Virus record (IMG/VR): IMGVR_UViG_3300030101_004315
Location: 1-37,327 of that record
Length of the DNA stretch: 37,327 bases
Direction: 5' to 3' (one strand)
DNA from: a virus
Part shown: positions 6,601-15,400 of the stretch, piece after piece
Position numbering within the stretch: position 1 is the stretch's first letter
How the letters are laid out: each line of letters starts with the position of its first letter
The notes under the pieces: model-generated
The model's database searches: none
Seen by the model: the letters and a program-made list of their open reading frames with translations, nothing else
Told to the model about the DNA's origin: nothing
Program-made: the position numbers and the translations under genes

Positions 6601-6988
6601 TGAGTTCAAAGAGATCGAGGCAGCCAAAGATCAGATGATCGAGCAGGCCACGGAATACATGAATGTAGTTGATACGCTGCTAGAGGCCTCGCAGTCTCGG
6701 ATCGATGCTGCGGTCGCTGTGATCGACCATGAGAATAAACTCAATGTTTCTCTCAACGAGCTAAAGGTTACTTGGCTAGAACGGTGCGCAGCCATGCTGC
6801 GTATCAATGCTGTTCGGTATCTGACCAAGGACGAGGACGGCAAAGATCGCATCCAGTTGGTGTTTGCTGATACTGACTACGATCCGATCATGGAGGACGA
6901 TGGCACGCCTAGTGTTGTCTTCAATCAGTTTGAGGATATTGCTGCTCTAGTTATTCGGGTTCCCAAGAAGGAAGAAAAACCCAATTGA
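6587..6988 (+). CDS. hypothetical helical protein, 133 aa
   Basis: Acidic, mostly helical N-terminal two thirds (about residues 5-85, including ATEYMNVVDTLLEASQSRID), then a beta segment RIQLVFAD and an acidic stretch. No family is recognised. It overlaps the SSB gene by 14 nt, with ggcggagga ahead of ATG 6587, and overlaps the RusA start by 4 nt. Between SSB and the resolvase it is probably an accessory of the same module. No catalytic motif is visible. Confidence 0.75.
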   Translation: MSSSDEFKEIEAAKDQMIEQATEYMNVVDTLLEASQSRIDAAVAVIDHENKLNVSLNELKVTWLERCAAMLRINAVRYLTKDEDGKDRIQLVFADTDYDPIMEDDGTPSVVFNQFEDIAALVIRVPKKEEKPN

Positions 6989-7428
6989 AACTAGTGTACT
7001 TTGTTCCGGGTAGGCCAGTGCCAAAGCAATCTTATCGTGCGTCAAAGTTTGGGGGATACCAGCCCAAGCGAGTTACGGATTTCAAAAAGGTTGCGCAGCT
7101 AATCGCTGACCACGCCGCCATCAGGCAAAACTGGGAACGGGCCGACGGGCCGGTGCTGCTTCGATTGCAGTTCCGGTTCCGTTGCCCGACCGGCGCACGC
7201 AAAGCTGACAAGCAAAAATGCAGATGGCGCATCTCACGTCCGGACCTAGACAATCTTCAAAAATCTATCATCGACAGCATTTCTGATCTCATCCTCGTTG
7301 ACGATGCTCAGATATGCATGACCATTTGCACAAAGATCATCGCCAAAGAGGGCGACGAAGAGGGTACGAGCGTCACCCTAGAAACGCTTGGAGAATACGA
7401 TGAAAGACATCCGAGTCTATTTGAATGA
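6985..7428 (+). CDS. rusA: RusA-family Holliday-junction resolvase, 147 aa
   Basis: The diagnostic segment ISRPDLDNLQKSIIDSI is followed by VDDAQI. The acidic residues of PDLDN and VDD are those used by RusA dimers to bind metal and cut four-way junctions. The opening FVPGRPVPKQS and a basic region around residues 60-80 also fit. The start is TTG 6985, overlapping the previous stop by 4 nt, with aaggaag about 10 nt upstream. It would resolve recombination or replication intermediates before packaging, consistent with the nuclease/annealase/SSB context. Confidence 0.88.
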   Translation: MKLVYFVPGRPVPKQSYRASKFGGYQPKRVTDFKKVAQLIADHAAIRQNWERADGPVLLRLQFRFRCPTGARKADKQKCRWRISRPDLDNLQKSIIDSISDLILVDDAQICMTICTKIIAKEGDEEGTSVTLETLGEYDERHPSLFE

Positions 7429-8200
7429 ACTGTACGATAAGATGAGCGACATCGGGCGTACCGACCCGGACAATCCGCCACAGCCCGTGCCATGCGATGG
7501 ATGCGATGAGAGCTTAGGGTTTGAATGGCAACAGGGATCCCGGTTTAGCTACTGGGTAAAGCGCCAGTGTCAAACTTGCGAAGACAGAAAGCGGCAGTCC
7601 CAGATCGAGCAAAGGCAACTTGCACTTTTGCAGAAAAGCGGTGTGCCCAAGTTTTTGCACAAACTATCATCACCTACTATGCTTTCGATGGATGCCCATA
7701 ACGATCACGTTGCTTCGGCCGTGCGAAGCTGGAAACCGCCAGCGTGGCTACTAGCCGTTGGCCCTGTAGGCACAGGCAAAACTAGTTGGTTGACTAGTTT
7801 ATTTATCGAGCAGTTGTTTACTGAATCATCATTCAGTGAATCCCTTTGGACCACAGAAGCAAATCTTTTTGAGCGGGCTGACATTGCTCACGAGCATCAC
7901 GGTTACACGGCAAGGCAGAACGTAGTAGCCCCATACATCACAACGCCCATGTTGATGATTGACGATTTAGGAGCCAGTCGCAGGCGGCTCACTGAGTGGC
8001 AAGGGTCTGCTATGCGCAACCTATTCGATGTTCGTTACAGCAATGGGTTGCCTGTGTTCATTACAACTAATCTATCTGTGAAAGATTTGATCAACCGTTA
8101 TGGTGATCACATTCATAGCAGGATTATGTCTGCGTCAGGTGGTGCTTTGTTCGTGCCTGGCCGGGACAGGAGGATCAGTGGATCGCAAACAGATATCTGA
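7400..8200 (+). CDS. DnaC-type AAA+ helicase loader with N-terminal zinc motif, 266 aa
   Basis: Walker A is GPVGTGKTS (121-129), Walker B is MLMIDDL (184-190), a sensor-like TTN lies at 222-224 and a likely arginine finger (HSRIM) at 239-243. These match the DnaC/IstB subfamily, which loads replicative helicase onto DNA. The N-terminus has CDGC (32-35) and CQTC (57-60), a probable zinc ribbon seen in some phage and DnaC-like loaders. ATG 7400 is chosen over TTG 7388 because GGAG at 7390-7393 then has correct spacing. No helicase or primase is in the window, so the partner is encoded elsewhere or by the host. Confidence 0.82.
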   Translation: MKDIRVYLNELYDKMSDIGRTDPDNPPQPVPCDGCDESLGFEWQQGSRFSYWVKRQCQTCEDRKRQSQIEQRQLALLQKSGVPKFLHKLSSPTMLSMDAHNDHVASAVRSWKPPAWLLAVGPVGTGKTSWLTSLFIEQLFTESSFSESLWTTEANLFERADIAHEHHGYTARQNVVAPYITTPMLMIDDLGASRRRLTEWQGSAMRNLFDVRYSNGLPVFITTNLSVKDLINRYGDHIHSRIMSASGGALFVPGRDRRISGSQTDI

Positions 8201-8369
8201 GATACGAAGTTTTTTGTGGGAAAGCTCACGAACAGAAAACAAAAACGATCGTCTGGCAAAAGCAGTTCAGTACATACGTTTATTACTGGATTCAAATATA
8301 GCCATGCAAAGAAAAATGTTTCGACTGAGGCAGAAGCTCAGAGAAGAAGGCGGAGGTAAAAATGACTAG
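8178..8369 (+). CDS. small basic hypothetical protein, 63 aa, GTG start
   Basis: A short, highly charged helical protein (AMQRKMFRLRQKLREEGGG near the C-terminus) with no recognised domain. The start GTG 8178 has AGGAGG at 8168-8173; an upstream start at 8100 would lie entirely within the loader gene. It overlaps the loader's 3' end by 23 nt and the next gene by 8 nt. From here to 9870 the sequence becomes visibly more A-rich than the upstream genes. Confidence 0.6.
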   Translation: MDRKQISEIRSFLWESSRTENKNDRLAKAVQYIRLLLDSNIAMQRKMFRLRQKLREEGGGKND

Positions 8370-8760
8370 ATGTCCAACATGTGACATGCCCAATAAAACG
8401 ATTCGAGAGTTTCGCAAGCTGCGCACAATGCACAAGAACCTTGAAGATCAAGTTACTGCTCAAAAACAAATCATTAGCGCCCTGCGAAAAGAGATGAACG
8501 CTCTGAAGCTGCAAAACAGGCGACTCAGCAGTGGCCGAAACACATACAAACAGCGTTTGGAAAAAATAAAATCCGACTTATCTTTTGAAAAGAAATTAAG
8601 TCGAGAGAGAAAAACTGATCTCAACAAAATGCAAAAAGAATTTGTTGATACAGTATTTTCTTACAATCGAAGAATTGAAGATCGTGATTCAAAAATATCA
8701 AGCCTAGAACAAAGACTGCAAAGGTTTAACAAAGCCGTGAAGTTGCTAAGGGAGATATGA
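8362..8760 (+). CDS. coiled-coil protein with N-terminal CxxC, 132 aa
   Basis: It begins MTRCPTCDMPNK, one zinc-knuckle half, followed by a long, Lys/Arg/Glu-rich coiled coil across about residues 15-130 (LEDQVTAQKQIISALRKEM, KISSLEQRLQRF). A pair of such chains could complete a zinc site by dimerising through the coil. The function is unknown; a DNA-linked scaffold or regulator is possible. ATG 8362 follows ggcggaggtaaaa. The gene is A-rich compared with the recombination module and overlaps the methyltransferase start by one base. Confidence 0.75.
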   Translation: MTRCPTCDMPNKTIREFRKLRTMHKNLEDQVTAQKQIISALRKEMNALKLQNRRLSSGRNTYKQRLEKIKSDLSFEKKLSRERKTDLNKMQKEFVDTVFSYNRRIEDRDSKISSLEQRLQRFNKAVKLLREI

Positions 8761-9677
8761 TGGAACCTGTAATACTAAAAAATGGCCCATACAAAGCACA
8801 GCTAATCTATGGTCATGGTTCAAGCGATGCTGTTCTGAAACAAAACCCTCAGTTAAAATACGACTGCATTATTACATCGCCGCCTTACTTCAACCTGCGC
8901 AACTACAGCGATGAAAAAGCAGAGGTAGGCAAAAATCAAACCCTCCATGAATACATTGAAAACTTGGTTTCTATTTTTCGAACAGCCAGGGAAAACTTAA
9001 GTGATCAAGGCAGCTTATGGCTAAACGTTGGCGACAGCTATGCAGGCAGAACGGCCAACAGAAACAGAATCAATGGCAATCACAACGTAACCAAACGCAC
9101 GATACCAGACGGCTTGAAAGAAAAAGATCTAATCGGAACGCCCTGGCGCTTGGCCTTTGCTTTGCAAGCAGACGGATGGTGGTTACGCAACGAGCTAATA
9201 TGGCAAAAACCCAACCCCATGCCATCGAGTGCTAAAGATCGGTTTACTGTCGCACATGAACAAATATTCTTACTAACCAAGAAAAAAGATTACTATTTCA
9301 ACCTTGATCCGTTGCGCACCAAGATATTAAATCCACGACGAGTTGACCCTCGGATTGCAACTGCCCCAAGCGACACGGGGGCACAGCCCAGAACAGTATG
9401 GAAGCTAAAGCCTAACTCCTTTATGGGACAGCACCCCGCTGTGTTCCCGGAGGAACTTCCGTGGCGATGTATGCAAGCTGGATGCCCAGAAGGCGGCACG
9501 GTTTTAGATCTGTTCAGCGGCAGCGGCACTACAGGCAAAGTGGCTCTTACAAATAAGCGTAATTACATTGGTATCGATGTAAACGTTGACTATTTATCAA
9601 TAGCTAAGCGCAGGGTGTCGGTTCTGCTTTCTGATTATCAGACAAACGAAAATCAATCAGAATTGTTTGGAGCATAA
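8760..9677 (+). CDS. DNA methyltransferase (N4-cytosine/N6-adenine, beta-class order), 305 aa
   Basis: Catalytic motif IV TSPPY (39-43) comes before the S-adenosylmethionine motif I (VLDLFSGSGTTG, about 247-258), the beta-class order of the N6_N4_Mtase family. SPPY is commonest in N4-cytosine enzymes but also occurs in adenine enzymes, so the base is unresolved. Other supports are GSLWLNVGDSY, WRLAFALQADGWW and the terminal GIDVNVDYLSIAKRR helix. ATG 8760 is preferred to 8757 because gggag is 5 nt upstream. No restriction endonuclease is nearby, so it is likely an orphan methylase used to protect or mark phage DNA. Confidence 0.88.
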   Translation: MEPVILKNGPYKAQLIYGHGSSDAVLKQNPQLKYDCIITSPPYFNLRNYSDEKAEVGKNQTLHEYIENLVSIFRTARENLSDQGSLWLNVGDSYAGRTANRNRINGNHNVTKRTIPDGLKEKDLIGTPWRLAFALQADGWWLRNELIWQKPNPMPSSAKDRFTVAHEQIFLLTKKKDYYFNLDPLRTKILNPRRVDPRIATAPSDTGAQPRTVWKLKPNSFMGQHPAVFPEELPWRCMQAGCPEGGTVLDLFSGSGTTGKVALTNKRNYIGIDVNVDYLSIAKRRVSVLLSDYQTNENQSELFGA

Positions 9678-9678
9678 T

Positions 9679-9870
9679 ATGAGCGATGATTTCAAAATGA
9701 TTTGGTTCATTTCTACTTTTCTTACAGCGTCAGTGTTGCACGCTTATTTTACGCACCCGCAAACCGACGAAGAACAAACACAATGCCAGATAGAAAAAGT
9801 TCAACCAGTGCTACAAGAATCAGAGCCAGCAAAACAGCCTGAATCATCGAACGATAAGGACTGGATTTAA
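9679..9870 (+). CDS. small single-membrane-pass protein, 63 aa
   Basis: The hydrophobic helix MIWFISTFLTASVLHAYF (residues 6-23) is followed by a hydrophilic Gln/Glu/Pro-rich tail (to EPAKQPESSND). This suggests an N-terminal anchor with a periplasmic or cytoplasmic tail. It resembles the layout of small lysis accessory or i-spanin-like proteins, but no family is recognised. ATG 9679 follows ttggagcata. Its TAA (9868-9870) abuts the stop of the oppositely oriented gene at 9871 with no intergenic base. Confidence 0.65.
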   Translation: MSDDFKMIWFISTFLTASVLHAYFTHPQTDEEQTQCQIEKVQPVLQESEPAKQPESSNDKDWI

Positions 9871-10059
9871 TCACCAGCGCCACTTAACGCCTACGGTTCC
9901 TTGCCAATCGGTGGTACCGCCCCATTCGGCTCCGGCTGTAAGTGCTGCTGTGAGGTCGAAGTCTCGCCCGATCTTATGTCGAGCATTAAGACCAACATCC
10001 CACCGATCACTATTCCCGCCAAGAGACAGGTCAAGCCCCCCAGAATCACCGTTGCGCAA
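9871..10059 (-). CDS. short beta-strand-rich protein, 62 aa
   Basis: Alternating polar/hydrophobic strands (DVGLNARHKIG, DFDLTAALTAGAEWGG, WQGTVGVKWRW) end in Trp, the pattern of the last strands of outer-membrane beta-barrels. Too short for a full barrel, it could be a tail-associated or membrane-interacting peptide. The only start I can find is TTG 10059, 11 nt after the upstream holin stop, with no good Shine-Dalgarno, so translation may depend on coupling. The frame is blocked upstream by a TAG inside the holin gene. Reality and function are both uncertain. Confidence 0.5.
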   Translation of the reverse strand: MRNGDSGGLDLSLGGNSDRWDVGLNARHKIGRDFDLTAALTAGAEWGGTTDWQGTVGVKWRW

Positions 10060-10070
10060 AACAAGTGGGG

Positions 10071-10301
10071 CTACTTGTCTGAGGGTTCGTCCAAAGGGAC
10101 AGCTTTTGAAGCAGCCTCCACAGCCGCTCGCTTCTGTTTTGCAACGTCTTCCATGCTAATACCAAGGACGCCACCTAAAGCGCCTAGAACGGATGCCACA
10201 ATAGCTTCTGTAGGAAGATCAGGCCAAACATGAGCAAGCACAACAGGAAGAACCGCAGCAAGTAAAGACAACCAAAGTTTTCTAGATTTAATCTTTTCCA
10301 T
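10071..10301 (-). CDS. putative holin, two membrane segments, 76 aa
   Basis: A basic N-terminus (MEKIKSRK) is followed by a hydrophobic helix (LWLSLLAAVLPVVLAHVW), a short polar turn, and a second hydrophobic stretch (AIVASVLGALGGVLGI), then a charged tail. This is the size and topology of a class II holin, which would open the inner membrane so that the endolysin reaches the cell wall. The ATG at 10301 has a clear AGGAG upstream on the - strand. The M15 endolysin lies about 1.7 kb upstream in the same operon, which supports the call. Confidence 0.7.
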   Translation of the reverse strand: MEKIKSRKLWLSLLAAVLPVVLAHVWPDLPTEAIVASVLGALGGVLGISMEDVAKQKRAAVEAASKAVPLDEPSDK

Positions 10302-10309
10302 GACTACTC

Positions 10310-10660
10310 CTAGCTAAAATAAGTAACGTTAATGACAGAACCAACAAGGCCAAAAATAGCAATAGCGTAAACGGTACCGCCAGTCGTATCAGGAGGGCCA
10401 AAATCAAACGCTGTTTCAAATACAGAGCCCACTCCCAAAGGAATGCCTTGATCTGCCTCACCTACAGCAGTGTTAATAATTTGAACCGTCGCAGAGCTAT
10501 GATTAGCAATCATCATGTAGGTGCCGCTGGCATTTTCATCAGTAATCATAACTAAGTTATGAGTACCCCCGCCGCCCGGCGCTGGAATGGTAAATTTTTT
10601 CTGCCTAGTGTTTTTATCCCAAATAGGATTGTTGCGTTTCACACGAGAGTTGAGGTCCAT
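10310..10660 (-). CDS. small beta-rich hypothetical protein, 116 aa
   Basis: A basic N-terminus is followed by alternating strands and turns with many Gly, Thr and Val residues (PAPGGGGTHNLV, TYMMIANHSSATVQIINTAV, ending VGSVINVTYFS). There is no membrane helix. It looks like a small all-beta virion, decoration or fibre-chaperone protein, but no family is recognised. It lies between the 110-aa protein and the holin with 1- and 8-nt gaps. The ATG at 10660 follows ggaagcataaa on the - strand. Confidence 0.7.
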   Translation of the reverse strand: MDLNSRVKRNNPIWDKNTRQKKFTIPAPGGGGTHNLVMITDENASGTYMMIANHSSATVQIINTAVGEADQGIPLGVGSVFETAFDFGPPDTTGGTVYAIAIFGLVGSVINVTYFS

Positions 10661-10661
10661 T

Positions 10662-10994
10662 TTATGCTTCCTCTATAAGAGCGATGATTTGCGCTTTGGT
10701 TATTTTGTTCGGTAAATCAATACCAATCTCTTCTGCAATAGAAACAAGCTCAGACTTTTTAAGTTTGGATAAGTCTTCAGCCATGTCGCCATCAACTTCT
10801 GCGTCTGGATTCCAAACAGCGCTTTCTTCCAAATACTGATCAAGCTCTTGTCGCGTCAAAAGACGACAGTCTTCAAAGTCGTCCTCATTTTTTACTTGAG
10901 CGTAAAACTCAGTTTCACATTTCGAAAACTTAATAACGCCTTTGAGGTGCCTACGATGAGTAGCAAACTGTTCGCGTGTCATTAGTGCGTACAT
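10662..10994 (-). CDS. hypothetical protein with C-terminal HeH/LEM- or Rho-N-like domain, 110 aa
   Basis: The last 35 residues (LSKLKKSELVSIAEEIGIDL then ITKAQIIALIEEA) form the helix-extended-loop-helix pattern of HeH/LEM, SAP or Rho-N domains, small folds that bind DNA or proteins. The N-terminal two thirds are charged and acidic, opening YALMTREQFATHRRHLKG. In phages this C-terminal motif is often appended to structural or small accessory proteins. The role here is unknown. The ATG at 10994 follows taggga on the - strand. Confidence 0.7.
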   Translation of the reverse strand: MYALMTREQFATHRRHLKGVIKFSKCETEFYAQVKNEDDFEDCRLLTRQELDQYLEESAVWNPDAEVDGDMAEDLSKLKKSELVSIAEEIGIDLPNKITKAQIIALIEEA

Positions 10995-11002
10995 AATTAT
11001 CC

Positions 11003-12019
11003 CTATGAATGAGCCGGCAAACCGGCATAATAGTCTCTAAGTATTTCGTCAGGTGACAAAGCACGACCATAAAAACGACCGGTGTCAATGTCACCTGTAA
11101 AGTAGTCGGTTTGATTACCAAAACCTCCGGCTTGGTTGCCTATTTGATGACGCCCAAACTCGGTGTGGATGGTGCCCCAACCTGAAGAAGGCCCACCTTT
11201 GCCTGCCGCCGTTCCTCGTAAAACACCATCAACATAAAGCAAAAGATCGCTACCTACAGTGCCCTCGTTTACTAGGCATATCATGTGGTAAGTGTTTGTT
11301 GCGTAGTTGCCTGACGCCTGAACATTGTTAAAGTTATTAGTAGGTGGTGGAGTGGGATTAGGCGTTGAAATAAACGCTTGCGCTAGCCCAGTTATCTCGT
11401 CTTGACTTATTAAAAACGGACGGGTGCCAACATCATCGTGACTAAATATTCGCTCGTTACCTTGCCTGGGAATTGCTGTGTCCTGCCTATACCAAGCGCA
11501 GATTGTAAACGCACCGCTGTACTGTAGCTTTGCCGGGTTTCCAATTGAAAGCCATGCCGTGCCGTTAAAGTAGGGCCAGGTTAACACACCACGAGTTGCA
11601 GTACCGCCGCTTGTGTATGCGTCATAACCTGTAGTATCCACCACTGCTGGGGTAATCGCTGCATCATATAACTCAAACGTTGTTGCTGTTGCATTTCTAA
11701 CAGTGTAGGTTTTGCCATTCAACTGCGTCATGCCACCGACACCAGAAATAAAAACAATAATGTTATTGGTGTACGGGTGTCCCGCAGCACAAGTCACGAC
11801 GCCAGGGTTTGCCTGTGTTACGCCGGTAATCGTTGCAGTTGTGGTTGGACTGTCTGTGCCATTGGCAGGGTTAGGAGCCAAATCGTACCAGACACCACCG
11901 CTATAACTATTGTTCTCGTAGCGGGCGGTCGCATCAGCAGTCACATCAGGAATGACAAGACTGTTAGAAGACAGTTCAGTTATACCTGAGATATGTCTTC
12001 GTTTTCTCCTGCTAAACAT
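11003..12019 (-). CDS. tail fibre / receptor-binding protein with FCCH-like and LamG domains, 338 aa
   Basis: After a short basic N-terminus, residues about 60-120 (TITGVTQANPGVVTC, GVGGMTQLNGKTYTV, TTFELYD) match the FCCH-like beta repeat found in phage tail proteins. Residues about 150-335 read as a LamG/concanavalin-like jelly roll (FTICAWYRQD, LLLYVDGVLRG, GDIDTGRFYGRALSPDEI). That fold commonly binds glycans and fits recognition of the host surface. The protein is small for a spike and lacks a collagen or coiled-coil shaft. It overlaps the endolysin stop by one base, so the two are co-translated. The ligand is not predictable. Confidence 0.75.
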   Translation of the reverse strand: MFSRRKRRHISGITELSSNSLVIPDVTADATARYENNSYSGGVWYDLAPNPANGTDSPTTTATITGVTQANPGVVTCAAGHPYTNNIIVFISGVGGMTQLNGKTYTVRNATATTFELYDAAITPAVVDTTGYDAYTSGGTATRGVLTWPYFNGTAWLSIGNPAKLQYSGAFTICAWYRQDTAIPRQGNERIFSHDDVGTRPFLISQDEITGLAQAFISTPNPTPPPTNNFNNVQASGNYATNTYHMICLVNEGTVGSDLLLYVDGVLRGTAAGKGGPSSGWGTIHTEFGRHQIGNQAGGFGNQTDYFTGDIDTGRFYGRALSPDEILRDYYAGLPAHS

Positions 12020-12402
12020 TAGCCACTCCAGCGAGCAGGACCATTAGGTCGGATATCGTAATGAACAAAGGTTCTGTAAGTACCTATACCACCATTGGGT
12101 ATTTTTCCAGTGATCACAAGCCGCTCAATTGCGCTTACTAAATCCGCTAAATCGTCATCACGACCACTCCATGGCGCTAAGTCAGCCGCACGAGCATACA
12201 TGTGCTGCGACTTTGTAGCTCCTCCAATTTCTTTATTGTACTCAGGAGAGCGATAGCCGCTGTTAACGCGTATTGGCTTTCCGTACTCGTCACGAATAAG
12301 CTGAAGTGTCCAGGCGAGATGACGCAACCTGTCAGGGTATGCGCACTCATCACCCGATTTACATCGCAGTTCTTTGTAGGAAAAGTTTTGCGGGTAGTCC
12401 AT
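12019..12402 (-). CDS. endolysin, peptidase M15 (D,D- or L,D-peptidase), 127 aa
   Basis: Peptidase_M15_3 signature: VNSGYRSPEYN (46-56), then SQHMYARAADL (65-75) giving zinc ligands His67 and Asp74, and the final ligand in FVHYD (His114). It would cut the peptide part of peptidoglycan at the end of infection. Length matches single-domain M15 endolysins, with no signal peptide and no cell-wall-binding domain, so a holin is needed for export. Cys14 and Cys20 may pair. It starts 2 nt after the giant internal protein and overlaps the fibre gene by one base. Confidence 0.88.
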   Translation of the reverse strand: MDYPQNFSYKELRCKSGDECAYPDRLRHLAWTLQLIRDEYGKPIRVNSGYRSPEYNKEIGGATKSQHMYARAADLAPWSGRDDDLADLVSAIERLVITGKIPNGGIGTYRTFVHYDIRPNGPARWSG

Positions 12403-12403
12403 G

Positions 12404-15400
12404 TTAGTCCTTCGATTTTAAGGCTTTACCAATAGTTTTGGCGTATCGTTGATACGATGCAATTACATCCTGAATCATTTTTGCGTTTCTTTGAAACTTT
12501 TCAGTTTCTGGTCCGTAGCCTTCTTTTATAAGTTCCTTAGATGTGCGCAGCGCCATATCTTTCAATCGTGGAACCATGTTTACAGCCAAGTTTTTAAACC
12601 AAAAAGGGTCAACTCGTCGAAACTTACGAGCTAACAATACGTTTATACCAGTTACAAAATTATCACCGTTATTTAGAATCTTTTGGCTTGGTGATCTGCC
12701 CATGTTTTCAATGTCAAAAGGAACGTTTGACTTTGTTTGATCTAAGAACTGTTTTACATAGTTATCAGTAGGCAACACTCCAAAAGTGGCCACGGTTGGC
12801 AAACCTAATTTTACTGCATATCCAGGCATAATTGTTCTGGTAAGATTCAAAAGATAATCATCATAATTGTCAATTGGGCGGTCGCGCAAAGTATCGTAAC
12901 CCGCAAATGCTGCAACAACCTGTTGCAAAACCCCGCCACCGGTAAGATCGGCAACAACCTTAGAAATAGTAGGAGCTACCCCGCTAGATGCATTGCCGTG
13001 AATCATACGAAAAAATGCCCTGTCACCAGCGGTAGGGTTAGCAATAGTGCCTTCTGGCAAACTATCTCTAATAAGCTGATCACTTTCTGCCATCCATTCA
13101 ATAGCCGTCATTAAACCACCAATGGGATTACTGCTGTCAGCTAAAAGAAAACTAATATCTGCATCGCTTCCTGTGAATATCCCCCGCTGTGCATAAGGTT
13201 TCATGAAAGGCCTAATCTCACGATAGTCTTCCGATCCGCTTTTCCCAACAGCCGTCCAAAACGACCTACGCATTGCTCGCTTTGCTTCTTCACCGTAAAT
13301 AGCAAAGTTAACACGAATATCATCTGACATCATGTAATTGTCATCGACAAACATGCGATAAAACATGCCTTTTTTAACCATTGGAATATCTAACGCTTTT
13401 GTGCGCCAACTAGTAAATGGCATAATAGCTAATGCCTCTAACCGCTTAGCCATTTTAATACCTGAGCCTGTTTTGCTAAGATCATAATAAAGAGAATTAG
13501 CATGACCCATAGCGGCACGCGCAATTAAATCCCCAGCAGCAGGATCGTCCAAAGATTTTACACGAATAACTTTGTTACGATTTTTTCCGTACTTCATTAC
13601 AACAGCATATTTGTTGCCATCGTCATCTGAAATTTTGCGGATAGTTCCTAAAACTTTTGAGTTAGAAAAACCTGCGCCAGTGTTGAGATCTGTAAATGTA
13701 ATGCCACTATTATTGCTTAGATTGTTTATTCGATCTTCAATCTTGCCCCACTCAATCATTGAGTCAGTTAGCTTGAATAGCTCATCACCATAACGACGAT
13801 ACAAACGATCTTGCAACTCAGTAAGCTCTTGAACGCCTGGCACTTTTTTACCGCCAGTGCCTGGAACAACGCCTTTTTTAAATAGATCTTCAACGCTCTG
13901 GGCAAACGTAACGTTTGTACCTGTTGAAGTAAGAGATAAATTCATTGAATCAATCTCTGCCCCAAGAACAGATTGTTCGGTAAAACCAGTCTCAACTAGT
14001 CGATCGAAACGTTTTTCTAATGAGGTTCCTTTGAGCAAACCAGCGCTGTATCTAGACCATAAAGCTGCTGTTTCAACAGGTGCAAGATACGCCTGAACAG
14101 GGTTGAGGCCTTGGTTTATCAGCAAGGTTTTAGTGTTAGAGGCATAGTTGGTCATTGGGTTTACAATAGAACCAGCAGTCTTGAACCACTTAAACAGGGT
14201 AGAAATAACCTGCAACTGCGCAAGGTTTCCTGAATCCATAGCTTGCAAAGTTTTATTTGTGCCAAGCATCCAGCCAAAAGAATCAGCAACATCTCTTCTC
14301 ATAAAAATAGTTGTTGTCGAATCCGGGCCTTCTAATCCTTCTCTAATCTGAGTTGTAATGTCATCGAGGTGCTCAGGCTGTAAAATATTGTGTGTTGATG
14401 TAAGCCCTACACCCTGCTCTGCAACTGGCCTTTGGCCGATACGACTTACGCCTGGAATGTCCGGGGCTCCATCTGACCCAAGACGAACATAATCCTGACC
14501 ACGGTCAGCTTTAGGGTCAGCGGTATTGCGCAACTGCTGATCGATTAATGCAGCAGCCTCATCTGTTGACATGCCTTTTTTATTGAACTCAGGATTGTCA
14601 ACTAAGTCATTTAAAATCTGCCTAGACACTGCGTTTTGATTAGCACTAAGAATATAACCTTCTTTAGTCTCAGCTAGTTTCAACGCAGCAGGCATTTCGC
14701 CGGTTTCTAAAAACTTTTTATAAACACCTTGGATGTATTCTGGACTTTTACCGCCTTTGTCCCAAACTTCTCTGCTTACACCAGAAGCAATTAATGTTGC
14801 CTCTTCTACCGCAATACGGCCTTCCATACCCCTTTGAGTATAGTACAAAGTATCTCGAATAGCGTGCTGTCTTGCTCTAGCAATTTGTGGAGCAGTTAGC
14901 TCGCTTTCGGCAAAATCCTCAAAAAGATTTTCTATATCAAGTTCTTTTCGACCTCTAGGGCCATCGTATTCCAAGCTCTCAATTTTACGCAAAGGCACGT
15001 TAGGATCATCGGGATTAGGCACTTCAACTTGGCGACTAAATTTGTAGTTGCCGCGCCCAAGAGTTGTGTCACCTCCTAAAGATCGAGTTTGAGCAAAATC
15101 ACGAACCATATTCGTGAGTTCTTGTTCTAGCTCTCGTATCTCTAGGTTTCTCTGGCCTTTGGTAGTTGCTTTACCGTAAGCTTTTTCGAGTTGGGGATGA
15201 ATTGTTTTTAGCGCATAGCTGACAAATCGACTTCTAGTATCGGTATTAAGTAGAAGCCTTGGGTTTGCTTGGTTGACAATTAAATCACCATAAACAGAAA
15301 GCTGTATTCGTTTAAGATCATTAATACCACGAGGCTCAATACTGGCACCCATTGCGTCAATAAGACCCCTTGTCCAACTTTCGTTTTCTGGAGTTGCTTT

